The notes beneath the pieces are model-generated. The model saw nothing but the letters and a program-made list of their open reading frames with translations. It was not told the DNA's origin and searched no databases. A stretch of 64,000 bases of DNA from Theristus sp. LFF4_11. Its lineage: Eukaryota; Nematoda; Chromadorea; Monhysterida; Xyalidae. Position numbers and translations under genes: made by a program. This document shows, one piece after another, positions 49,759 through 61,103 of the stretch. Position 1 is the stretch's first letter, and the number at the start of each line of letters is the position of its first letter. The stretch spans positions 1 to 64,000 of the forward strand of contig JASANC010002522.1 in NCBI GenBank assembly GCA_030248135.1, given 5' to 3'.

Positions 49759-52242
49759 TCAAGTCAAGCTTTCCACGACGACAATGCTAGCACTTGCTCT
49801 GTTATCAAACGTCCGACTATCCCGGTGCGGTGTAGCATCAGTGCTACTCATCAGGCGTTGCTGTCTCATGATCACCTTGTTGTTGTTGTTGTTGTTGTTG
49901 TTTTGGTGGTGGTTGTTATGTTTGACGTTTGAGTTACCATTGCCATTATTATGATTTGGCGTCTGCTCCGGTGTCAACGGCAAATGACGGCCATTTTGCC
50001 CGACAACTGGCGAGTTCGCGCAGACGTACGATTTCGTGGACGTGTCCGTGCCGGACGATGACTCGATGGGCGACTCGTCAGCATTGTTGTTGTTCGTTGT
50101 GCTAGAGGACAGTGGACTCGAGCTAGCACTATTGCTACTGCTGGAGCTGGTTGTTGGCGGCGTGGACAACAACGTCGACGGGGTCGTCGTCAACAGATGC
50201 TGGTTGGAATTGGGCGAATTGGAATTGGAGTGGTTGGATGTGGTGAAGTGCAGCGGACTCGAGTTCACGAGGCTGCTCGTGGTGTTGTTGCCCGAAGTGG
50301 TCACCACCTGAATGTGAAGCGAGTGTTTTTTATTGTTGAGCAGTTGATTGAAGAAAGCGACCTGCTTTGGTGCACTTATGGTGTTACCAGAATGCGAGCT
50401 GATTGGCTAAACTTTTTGCAGCAAGCTTGATCGCCTGCATTCGGTGAACCCAACCAATCAGCATGTTGGGTTCGGAACAGCATTCAGTGTTCACACTTCT
50501 GTGAAGACGCACTTCAATCGATATACCTATCTTGGTAATCAGCTGCATCGCGGTGATGTCACCAATTAAATGCGTTTCAAATGCAGCAGTGACCCAGCTG
50601 GCGTGAAATGACCTTGCTTTCTTAAATTGCCCACCTGTACAATCGAGTCGCGACTGCGGCTGAGTATTCTGGACAGGTCCGACTGTAAGCGTTCGTTTGC
50701 GCTCGTCAGCGATTCGATGCGTTGTTGTTGCGCTGCGATCACCTGAAAAATCAAGGCAAACGTTTGGTATTGTTGTTGTTGTTCATCGCCAACAGGTGCG
50801 AAAGCTAGTGACGCAATTTGGCCGATCGAGCGGGCTCGGTCGGGTGCGGACGCTGTGTAGGAGCTGGTATTCATGTTTTCCAGCGCACGTGATTCTTGCG
50901 TTACACGGTAAATTTTTTTTGTGAGCCTTGTGTCACGAAACTAGTGTGAGGGCTACGAGTTGATTCAACGACTGAATATTGCGTCAAGAACCACGACCGA
51001 GTTTCGAACTCGGACCGTCTGAAAGGCCGACCACAGCGCTAGCCACTGCGCCATCGAAACCGACCTGTTGCTTCTGTTCACTGGCGGACATCTGCTGTTG
51101 CATCTCTCGCTCGAGCTGCTGCAGGCGCTCCATCACCGGCTTGATTGTCTCCTGCCATTTCGGTCGCTGCGCTTCTTCGTATCTGGATAAAAAAGTTTTC
51201 TAAATGACAATAAGATTGTGAACGTTCTGACCAGAATCAATAAAAATTCAGGTGGAGAAAGTTAGGAAAAATTGAGCCCCCCCCTGAAAAAAAACGCAAA
51301 CCAAACGCACTTCTCGCGCCAGAGTCGCTCCTTCAATTCGGCCTCCCTCAATTTGCGCTCCGTCTCGGTCAGCTGTTTCTCTAGATCGTTCTGCGGCGGC
51401 TCCACCTCTTCACGCTGATTGGTCGTCTGCAGGTAGTCTGCTGATCGCTGATTGGCCAGCACCCGTCGCGGCTCCATCACCTTGACTCCGCCCACCGGCG
51501 GTATCACAATGTGCTCGGCAGCTGCCATACTACGACGGGAGGCGGGCTGATTCGCTGAGGGCGTCATGAGATTGGCGTTGTTGTTGTTGTTATTTTGGTG
51601 GTGTTGTTGGTTACGATGGTAGGGTGTTGTGCCGGGCGGACCTAGAATATGCGTTTTTTGTGTTTTCGTGTGTCAAAAGCTCGATCATCTGATCTCGTCT
51701 CTCTTTGGATCACAATTTTCATGGTGCTGTTTCGCTCCTACGGTGTACAACAAAAGTGAAACGTGAATCTGCGTGACAAAACAAAAACTTTTACACCCCT
51801 AAGCGCAAGCGCAAACATTCTGAAAGTGACCGAAACGCACCCAGCTAACTAGATGCAAAAATCGACGGGCTTGAGAGGAGAAGAAAAAACGGTGAACACC
51901 AGCAATTGCAGACACGGAAGCAAGAAAAGACGCTGCCACAAAAACACCAAAGAACACCAAAAGCACACCAGGAAAGCAACTCTGCCGATCACCCATAGGA
52001 CAGTAACTCCAATTACACGTCCACAAGACCACACACAGCACAACAAACCGTTTCGATTGCGCAACGGCTGTATGATCGGTGGCGCCGGTTGCTTCTGACT
52101 GGCCGATGGTCTCGTGATCACGTCGAATGTTGCGGTTCGCCGCATGATCGGCGGGATGAACGCCATGCGACGGACATTGTTCGAGAACGTTGAGAGCAGC
52201 GTCTGCTGACTGCCGTTGGGTGCTGGCTTCTTTTGGGGTTGG

Positions 52243-52293
<51 letters not shown>

Positions 52294-52335
52294 GTTTTCT
52301 CCTGTTGTTGTTGTTGTTGTTGTTGTGTTTTCTCC

Positions 52336-52387
<52 letters not shown>

Positions 52388-55300
52388 GATCATGATGATG
52401 ATGATGGTGCAGATGATCGTGATGGTTTTGGTGCACGCTGGTGGTGGTGCTGGGTGTGGTGACAGCTAAAAAAAACCAGAAAGTGCCGAATGAGAAAAAA
52501 ACCAAAACTGGAAAACATCCGATGACAGCAAAGCAAAACCACCACAAACACCAATACTGATGACCCAACAAACACGAGACGCCAACAAGAAAAACCACCG
52601 AAAAGTCTCCGTCAAAAGGCCGCGCACTTTGCATAATACCGTGATACGTGACATAGTGACAAACAAACATCAGCTGCCAGTGCGTTTGTTTGCGACTGTC
52701 CAACCTCTACGATATAAGTGGTTGGTCTTCAAACTGGGACCACATCTAAATCAGTTTCCATAAAAAAACGACACACCAATGGCGGAAAACAGTGGCCAGC
52801 ATAGACAAGGCAATTTGCTAATAAGCTCTACCAAAAGCAGTGTTATTCGTGTCCGAGTGAAAAGAGTGCTGTGGGACAGTCTTCAAACAAACAAAAACAT
52901 CTTTGTAAAAATTCCAAGATTTAATACCAAGCACCAACACAGGTTTAGCTGAATGTAAGCTGAGTACACAAGGTGCAACTTGTGAATCAACCAAAAAAAG
53001 CCGACCGCCCAACCAGCGCTGTTTCGCTGATACTGATGCTGCATCCGTGGATTCGTCCGTGGCACCGGTTTCCCACCAGTTCCACTATTTGTTGTCGAAC
53101 TGCAATTCGAGCTCGCGCTACTCGACGTGCTGTGATTCAAATGGCGACCACGCTGATTGGTCGGCTCGGTGGTCGGCGGCGTGCTCAGCAGCGTGGTCAG
53201 GGTTTGCGGGGTCAGAGACGTCGTCGTCAGTGGTGAGCCACGTTTCAGAGATTGGTGCGGTTGTTTTTGGGAGCTGTTGTTTGTGGTGGTCACTGTGGTG
53301 CGGTGGTCCGAGGAGCTGGCGGTGGTGTTTGCGTGCGACTTGTAGTACCTGAAGAGGTGGACTTTCGTTTTTGATGTTGAAAAAAATGGTTTCAAGCAAG
53401 TGTTCTCTGTTATTCACAGTTCAAGCAATGCATTCTATTAGAAATCAATGAGGCCAATTCAAACGTGGCCAATCAGCAAACTGCATAACATCACAAACCA
53501 CGAAGATGCCGAATGGTGGTCCAGTTCACTGCTGGTGGTCGCCGGCGACGCCGCCCCATCGCGGGACGACTCGAACGAACTGTCCGGCGTCAACATCAGA
53601 CCGGACTGACCTTGCTGTTGGCGATTCTGAAGACATTCGAAAACGGAGATTGAGAAACACAAACACACACACACACAATGAGAAGACCATTTATTTGGGC
53701 ATACGCAATGCCATTTGCCATTTTACGACCACAATGACAACAATCAACAATTCAATCATGGGATTAGTGGCGCACTCTGCAATCAATGTTGCACCGTTAC
53801 AAGCAAACACACAGGCACGCAAACATTCGATGGCAATAACGCACGCTGCCGCAATATTGCATGCGTGCGTGTGTGCGCTGCTTAGCGACTGTGTGATCAA
53901 AACGAAGTGTCCGGTCGTGTGCGCCGCACTTTACAGTCGAACTCGAAATTATAGGCAATCAGCTGATTGGTTGCGGATTCTGCAGAAACTCCGGTGGAAG
54001 CGTAGCCGGTCTTGTACAGACAGCATGCATCACGTGCTCGAGCAACCAATCAGCTGATTGCCTATAATTTCCAGTTCGACTGTACCTGATTCAAGACAGC
54101 CATCTGCACGTCGGGCATCGAGCGCGAGACGCCGTCCACCCTGTGCCGCTGCAACGACCCGGGCGTCTCCATCAAGTGCACGCCATTCACGGTGCACGAC
54201 GCTGCGTGCTGATTGGTCGCCGGGCCGTTCAGCAACGCCGCTGATTGGCTGCTGCTGTCGATCACGACGGAGCTGTACAGTGGATTCGAGATCGCCAACG
54301 GCTGGTCGGCGGCGTTCTGCTTGCTGGGAGGCGGAGCCGGTGGACGTCGATGTGACGGCTGCAATGGGTTTTGAGGCTAGCGTTAGGTTAGAATTCATGT
54401 TTCTTGATTCAACGGAAAAGGGACAGGAAATGATGTGAACAACGAACAATTGCAGAAATATCAGTTGGTAACTCCACGGTGGCTGTGTGTTTCAAACAAC
54501 TTCGTGGAAGTTCTAGTTTGACTCAATTGATTCAGAAATTCGAATGTCATACCAGCCCCGATGAAATCCCGACCCCAATATTGAAAAAAATCTGAACAAA
54601 AAATTAGTTTCTACCAAAAATTGACAACGACTTTTCACGCTGACCGCACTAACCATCCTTTCCACCGGACTCGACGTGTTTGACGCGCATGCGCTGCTCT
54701 GACTGCTGTGATAGCCAGACGACACCACGCCGTTGTTATTATTATTATTATTATTATTGTTGTTGTTGATCGACGCAATTTGTGGATCGCCAGAAGTCGC
54801 CGCAGTCGTCTCGTGCGCTGATTGGTGCGCCAGCACACTGATTTGCTTCTGTGTAGGCAATTACAAAAAACATAAGAATGGAATTGATCAATCAGTTCAA
54901 CAGAGGATTCGTCCTTTCATGCACTATGCAGACGAGAAATGGCGTGTGGTTGGACCTTTCTTAATTTTACTCAGATCTGTTTGATCCTTCATTGAAAATA
55001 GTTGTCCATTGTACTGTATCTGTTTGAATAAAAGACCACAAGAAATACAGTAATCCAGTCGGCCCAGAAACAACAACAGTCCTCGTCTGAAGACGGTGTG
55101 CTGAAACGCTGTAATGTTGCACACAGTCACAAACAAACACACAGGCACACCACCACACGCTGACACGCATGTGTTTGTATTTGCTTGTTGTGGCAGTGCA
55201 ACCATCATAACCAACCAAGTGCAGCCCGTTTTCAAAACGAAGCCTTCACAACCTTCAAACTGTGCTGGTGCTCCAGCGGCAGTTCCTCATCCTCCGTCGA

Positions 55301-58300
55301 CGACATCGTGTCGTGGCCGACGGCGTTGCTGCGTGCGGAGCTCTTGCGAGACTCGGAGTCGACGTAGGACAGCGGGACACGCCCGGAAATCGCATCGACT
55401 GCGGAGACCTGAACATTGGAGAAAAAGTGTATTGTTTTCCAAATTTTCAATTGTTGTAGTTAAATCAGAACACACACAAATTCCCGTTCTGAATTTCCAT
55501 TCAAAAGCGCGCAGTTTTCTTCCACACGTGTAATGTTGTCCACAAATAAACACACTGCGACGCAATGTGTGCCAGTGTGTTTGTGTGTGTGTGTGAAAAT
55601 ACACGGTCCTCTGACCGGGAGCTTGCCAACCGACCAACCACCAACCACCCTCCGACCTGTTTGCCCTGTTTCGTGTACGTGCCGGCGGTGTTACTCCTGG
55701 CAGCCCTGTGCTGTTGCGCCTCGAAGCCCCTCGCTCTCAGCCGCAAGTTCTGATCGACCAACACCTCCACCTCACTACGCCGCCGTGGGTCGCCGTGCTG
55801 CGGAGTGCTTTGACCGCTGAACGCTTGTAGGCGGGGCGTCTGACCCTCAGAGGGCGTCAGGTCGTTGTTCTCGTAGTCGGACATGGGCGATTGGACCTGA
55901 AGAAAAAAACGGTGGTCTTTCGGTGGGGTTGGACCGATTTCTTGGCGTAATTCAGCAAATGAATTGCGTCTTGGCTCGTCACTCGACTAAAACAGCTTTG
56001 TACGGGGATTGTGCCATCAGGCAACCAATCAGCCACACGAATTAAAAGCCTGTTCGGTGCGTGAAACCATGAGTGCTGGTGCCAGCACTGATCTCCTTTA
56101 TTTAGACCCAGTTATGTGTCTCGATGGACCAGATGCACTGAAGGGTGCCCAGCCAACCGGCTGTTCACCACACCCACTTGTCAACGTACGATGGAAAGTG
56201 TACCACAACAACAACAACCAACCGTTCAAACGGACAACGACGCCGCTGCCTACACAGCGTGTCCGCACCCGACCGAGCCCGCTCCCGATCGGTCAAATTG
56301 CGTCACTGCCTTTCCCATGCAGGATGAACAACAACCAACCAACCATTCAAATCGGCAACCAATCAATCAATCAACAATCAGCCGCAAACCACCACCACAC
56401 CGACCTGCACTATTGTGCTGCCGCGCTTCTCGTCGTGCATCATCGTGTGACCATTCTGCAACAGCAGCGGCGTGCTCTGCAGCGGCGGCGAGTGGCGCTG
56501 AGGTTGCCTGAATTTCAAGGGCGCAATGACGGGCGGCGGTCCCATGTTGTCCGGGGTGCCGGTTTGCAACAGTAGGTCAACCGCTGCGTCCGGATCGTCC
56601 CGCACGACGTTTAGTGTCTCGACGGCCGATCGTAGATCGACCTGAAAACGAGAGAAAATGACTGCAAAAAAGTGCAGGAATACGAACTTCTTTTGGCTGG
56701 ACAACATGAACTACGGAATTGCCACCGCTCGTGGCCTGGTGGTAGCGCATCAGACTATTGTCTGTGCGTTCGCGGGATCGAACCCCGCCGAGGGGTGTAC
56801 AGGCATTTAATGACAGGGAAAACTCGATGGGCGCCCTACTCGACGGCGTTCTGTACGCTTTTCCGGATTAGCTCTGGCGAAAAACATCACCTAAAATTCC
56901 CAACAACAACAACCACCAGCAATACCTGCACAGAATGAACGCATCACGATCACCAACCAATCAGTTATACAGAGTGTTTAAAAAGTAGTGGGTAGGTGTT
57001 TGCCTTGTCGAAAAACATCGCCTAAAATCACCAACACCAAAAAACTACAAAAACTATAAAAACCAAACTAAAAAACACAAACAGCAAATGACCGACCAGC
57101 GTGTCCGGCTGCACGGCGCCGAGACTGTCGTCCAAGTAATCGTGCAGTATCGCGAGCTCCCTGCCCAGGTCAATCGGGGCCGAACTCTCGATCGCCCCAC
57201 CGTACAACGAGCGACGTGCGTTCTGGCCGGTTGGGAGCGGCGACTGGAGTATGAAAAAACGGCGTTTTTTCTCGTTTTCTCGCTTCAATTGCCTTTTTTC
57301 TTGCACACGTGACGCTTTCCATCGCTTGTTTTTTGCCTTGCTGTTTAGTACGCTTAGTCTCCTCAGCGACAGAATACGAACGTTGCAGTTTGATCAACAG
57401 TTCAATTCTAAAAAAGTTCCATTCAAGTTTGCAGTTTTGCAACAAAACATATGCACAACTAAAAAAGCTCAGAACAGGAGTACCGTCATCAATGACGGAC
57501 AGTGTCTCTCTTGACCGTGTTGTGGCGGTGTGCCCAGGGTAGGTGGTTTATACGTACATAACTTTCTCCTTGCGTCCAATAAGAAACAAACAAGCGCATG
57601 AACGCAAACTTGACCCAACGAACTAAAAATCTGCTGTTACGAAATCAAAAAAAAACCAACGTTACTCACGGAAATCTGCTGCAGGAACATCTTCATGTGC
57701 TCCCATTCGCGTTCGACAAACGCGTTCATGAACTCCATGTAGTGCTCCTTGCCGGAGAAGCGCGAGAAGTTCGCCAGCGTCTGCAGCGTTTTCGCGATCA
57801 GCGTCAAGTTGCGACCGACTTTATCCGACGGATACTCGGTGCAAAGGTTGAACAGCGACGGACTGAGGATCGCGGGGCACAGGAAACGAAGGAAGATGGA
57901 GGCTGACGTCAGGTTGTCCGTGAGCTCGCCGCGGCCTGGAAAAATGAGGAGTTGTGACAGTTGTAATATCTTTTATTTTGGTCCCGGGACACAATGCGCG
58001 CATAGATGGGTACGCAGTCTCATGCAGGACGCGGGAATTCAAAATTGGCAAACCGATCCGAGTCCCCCAAAATAAGGTCGGGTCACTTAGGCTATTCCGA
58101 ATTACCACATACAGATTGAAACTAGTTTTCTTTTACGTCCACAACCACATTGAGTCGCAGGTCTTGAAGAAAAGATGATAACAGTTGTAAGTGGCCGTCT
58201 TTGAGAGACACCACTCAAGCATAATTCGCAATGACCTGGCGAAACCGCAAACTGGGAACTTTATGTGTTGCACACGCTCGCAAAACACCAGCTCCCTTGT

Positions 58301-61103
58301 GGCTTTATTGCGCGGAATGGTTGATTTTGTGAGATTCTGCTTTCTCGGTTCGCTGATGTTTTACCCGGACTATAACATCTATCTGTCGTAAAACATTATC
58401 GGCAGTTCTGCCTGGTGTCCGTCGCACCGCAAACAGCTAACTTCATTTATTCCATTCCATCCCATTACCATTTTCGTTTCAAGCGACATTCAGTTTCCAA
58501 ATCGCTCGAAAACAACCAACAACCACCAACCAATGGCGGTCAGGCGCACACGCAGGTCGGCGAACACGACACGCAACTCTGACGGGAACTGATGCACGGA
58601 ATTGACGATTTTTCCCCAGGCCGCCTCCGCGTGAAACATCAGCTGACGCCGGTGCGCGTCGAGGTGACGGAGTTCGGCCAGCTTCAGCGGATCAACCTGC
58701 GACAACAATGACAAAACTGAGCTTTCTTTCTGTCAAAAGAAATCAAACGATCTGCCGGCAAACGGCTATCCAAAGCCTCTGGTTCAACGTTTTCATTATT
58801 GTTTCACAATGTTTACATGCAATTTGCATTCCTTCTTTCGCCCGATTCAATTTTGTAAACCAACATAAACTGTGATATGGAAGCTCCAATAGAAACTTTC
58901 AGTTATTCCAGTCAGACGATTCGTGGACCACTGAAACCACAAAAAAGCGATTTTATTTTCACCAACCTCACAGTCATCGTCACTTTCGAGCAGCGCCCGC
59001 ACGAAATCGCCCAACGTCTCCTGTAAATAGTGGTCGGCCACCAATTTCTGGTACGCTTCCATCGCTTTCGTTGCGAGCGAATTACCACGGAACATCAGGT
59101 TGTCGTTTTCTGGAATGATATTGATTTGTTTTGAAATTCGATTGAAAATTCGGATAAAACTATGCAGTTTTTCTGAAATGATATTGATTTTTTGGAAATT
59201 CGGTTGAAAATTCGCATAAAACTTTGCTGTCAGGAACATTGTGGTGCTTTGGAAAGATATATAGTATTTTGTTCTTCGATGCGTCACCGAATAAAGCAGC
59301 CAATTCTCTGCTGCATTTGAACCTCACTCCGGTTCAAGTGCGGACTCACTGATTCCTTCGACTGGCGTAAAGCAACCAATCAGCGCTTTGGATTTAAAAA
59401 AAATAATAAATCCACCAACCAAGTGTGGACACCTCAGCCATCACCAAATCGCACAGCAGATCTTTCGCGACGTTTCGTTTGTGTAACACTCGAATCAGCG
59501 AGGTCACAAAGTCTTCCTGTAACGAAAACAAACCTGCATGAAACTGGCAAAATCCAGTGAAATCTCTATTCGAATGTTTCGAACACTGAAAATCAGTGTA
59601 TCCGGTCAACAAAACCAATCAGCAAAACGATGCAAAAAGCGCGCGAGTCACTGAAAAGCTGTTTTTTAATTGATGATCGCACATCCACCAGAAAACACTG
59701 GACAGAAAAAAATACAAAACCATCACAACAAAAAAAAACAAAAAAAGCCCACCTTCGCCCTGGCCGTCAGCACCGGCTCGATCGCATTGCAGACGGCCAA
59801 ATAATTCTGCTCCACAACATTCAACAATCGCCCGTACACCCGCAACGGCAGCACGTCAACGCTCTGATAACGCGCCTTCACGCGAATGAACGCGTTCTCG
59901 GACGAGCTCGAGCTGGAGCTGGCGCGAGACGTCCACGACGACTTCTCCGCTCGCTCGGAGCTCATGATCACCGGATACCACTTTTCGACTGGGTGACGCG
60001 ATTGGAGCTGCGAGATCGGAATCTCCACGTAGCCAATCAGCGCGCAGCGATCTTTCTTCTTGCGACGGTCCGGCTCGCGGTACAGATTGATGCAGATCAG
60101 CTCGACTGAGGAGAGATGGCTGCAAATAATGGGAATAGGAGTGGGTTTGTTTCTGCGGTTTTCACGAATCGATTGTTTTTCTTGGTTATTCTCATGCAAC
60201 ATGAAACCTGAGCGCACCAGCTGGATGCAGCAAGTCAGGCAGACTCAAACAAATGAAAGTAGAATTGGCATGAATTTTCACAGTTTCGACCAACAACAAA
60301 CTGCTCCAGCATAGTGATATAGTAATTGTTTGTTTCACTTATTTTTTGAATAACTTTGTCATTACCGTATTACCTCTAATAAACCCCCATGGGGGTTTAT
60401 TTCTTCAGCGACTTCTGGGGGTGGGGGTTTATTTTTGGGGGGGCTTTATTTTTGGGGGGGGGGGGGTTATTTACAAACAAATTCTAGGGGTGGGGGTTTG
60501 TTGAAAAATGGCAAAAATACCTTGCATGGCAGGCAAGAAAGTCGCAGAAACTTCTACTTTTCACAGAGATTTCCTTTTGTAACAGCCTTTTGTAATGAAA
60601 TTACCACTAACTCATTTCCTTTGGGGCCTTTGGTAGCACAATTTCACCAACGTCACTGCATTCAGCCACTGAATTCGCTAGGTATGTGTTTCAAACAGGT
60701 TTCTAATAAACCCCCATGGGGGTTTATTTTGGGGGGGGGATTATTTGGAAACTTGTCGAGTGGGTGGGGGTTTATTTTGGGGGGGGGTTAATTTTGGGGG
60801 GGGGGGTTAATAGAGGTAATACGGTATGTTACTGACCTTGTGTTTTTTGCTGGTGGTACTGCGTGTTGAATAAAACTAGAACTAACTTGAACTTGAACTC
60901 ACCTAAACTCGAACTGCTCTCCCCAGAAGCACATGTCCGATTTCTGTTTCGCCGATGTCCGCCCATAGAGCACTTTGTCGAAACACAGTTCGCAGAAATA
61001 TTTGCGCTTCGGCGCGATTCCTTTCGCCTCGAGTATCCAGATCTGCAGCGAATTCTCCTGTCGCCGTTGCTCGTCACGATTCGGGCACATTGTTCTGCGG
61101 AGA
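49759..61103 (-). CDS. SynGAP/DAB2IP/RASAL2-family Ras GTPase-activating protein (gap-2-like), 5' end open
   Basis: Stimulates GTP hydrolysis by Ras at the membrane. Exons 5' to 3': 60903-61103, 59753-60119, 59420-59516, 58967-59109, 58531-58696, 57670-57935, 57097-57243, 56405-56641, 55657-55896, 55253-55408, 54654-54848, 54086-54358, 53499-53626, 53077-53348, 52049-52465, 51311-51641, 51065-51182, 50635-50742, 49759-50307; 1,465 aa from ATG at 61090. C2 domain: [12 protein letters not shown] ... [20 protein letters not shown]. RasGAP domain (about 185-420): [14 protein letters not shown], which contains the arginine finger, then [18 protein letters not shown] and [16 protein letters not shown]. 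The tail is Ser/Thr/Gln/Asn/His-rich; a Glu/Gln/Leu coiled coil spans about 1150-1283. The first exon begins at an acceptor, so an upstream exon exists; the family's PH domain is not visible. Low-complexity lengths depend on assembly. Confidence 0.92.
50986..51062 (-). repeat. tRNA-like element next to a splice donor
   Basis: The minus strand reads as a tRNA head: D-arm tggcgcagtggctagcgc (A box) and T-arm gagttcgaaactc (B box). The anticodon stem does not form cleanly, so this is more likely a tRNA-derived SINE head than a working tRNA gene. It starts immediately after the exon ending at 51065. Confidence 0.5.
52243..52389. repeat. (GTT)n microsatellite encoding polyglutamine
   Basis: Three blocks of GTT repeats, separated by two gttttctcc interruptions, lie inside a RasGAP exon. 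On the coding strand they are CAA tracts giving polyGln with EKTQ interruptions. Almost pure CAA coding makes the length prone to change. Confidence 0.9.
53932..54084. repeat. TA-flanked MITE, family M1 (best copy)
   Basis: Perfectly placed TA on both sides of cagtcgaactc ... gagttcgactg-like ends (right end ccagttcgactg). Arms aattataggcaatcagctga / tcagctgattgcctataatt. It lies in a RasGAP intron and touches the donor of the exon 54086-54358. Confidence 0.85.
54733..54768. repeat. (ATT/GTT)n microsatellite encoding polyasparagine
   Basis: AAT/AAC codons on the minus strand give a run of about 12 Asn in the RasGAP tail exon 54654-54848. Confidence 0.85.
56727..56912 (+). repeat. tRNA-derived SINE (copy 3)
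   Basis: Head cgtggcctggtggtagcgca, B box gggatcgaaccccgcc, body aaaactcgatgggcgcccta, tail (CAA)n. This copy has the best-preserved B box. A stray 3' fragment (aaaacatcgcctaaaatcac) lies at 57013-57035. Confidence 0.8.
57955..58175 (-). repeat. dispersed repeat, family R7 (copy 3, inverted)
   Basis: On the minus strand: tgcgactcaatgtggttgtg, then cctaagtgacccgacc, ttttgaattcccgcg and aataaaagatatta, in the same order as at 31006. Confidence 0.55.
58225..58445 (+). repeat. dispersed repeat, family R6 (copy 3)
   Basis: cctggcgaaaccgcaaactg at the left; actataacatctatctgtcg and ggcagttctgcctggtgtcc at the right. Longer than copies 1 and 2, with extra unique sequence in the middle. Confidence 0.55.
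60363..60826 (+). mobile_element. TA-flanked MITE, family R3 (copy 3)
   Basis: Termini ccgtattacctctaataa / ttaatagaggtaatacgg with TA on both sides. The interior matches copies 1 and 2 closely (ccactgaattcgctaggt, gtagcacaatttcacc). Lies in the first visible RasGAP intron. Confidence 0.9.

Noticed and set aside
50986..51062. Functional tRNA gene
   Set aside because: A and B boxes are present, but the anticodon stem has mismatches and the acceptor ends pair poorly.
52190..52462. Long Val/Leu ORFs on the plus strand
   Set aside because: They are the antisense of the (CAA)n tract of the RasGAP exon.
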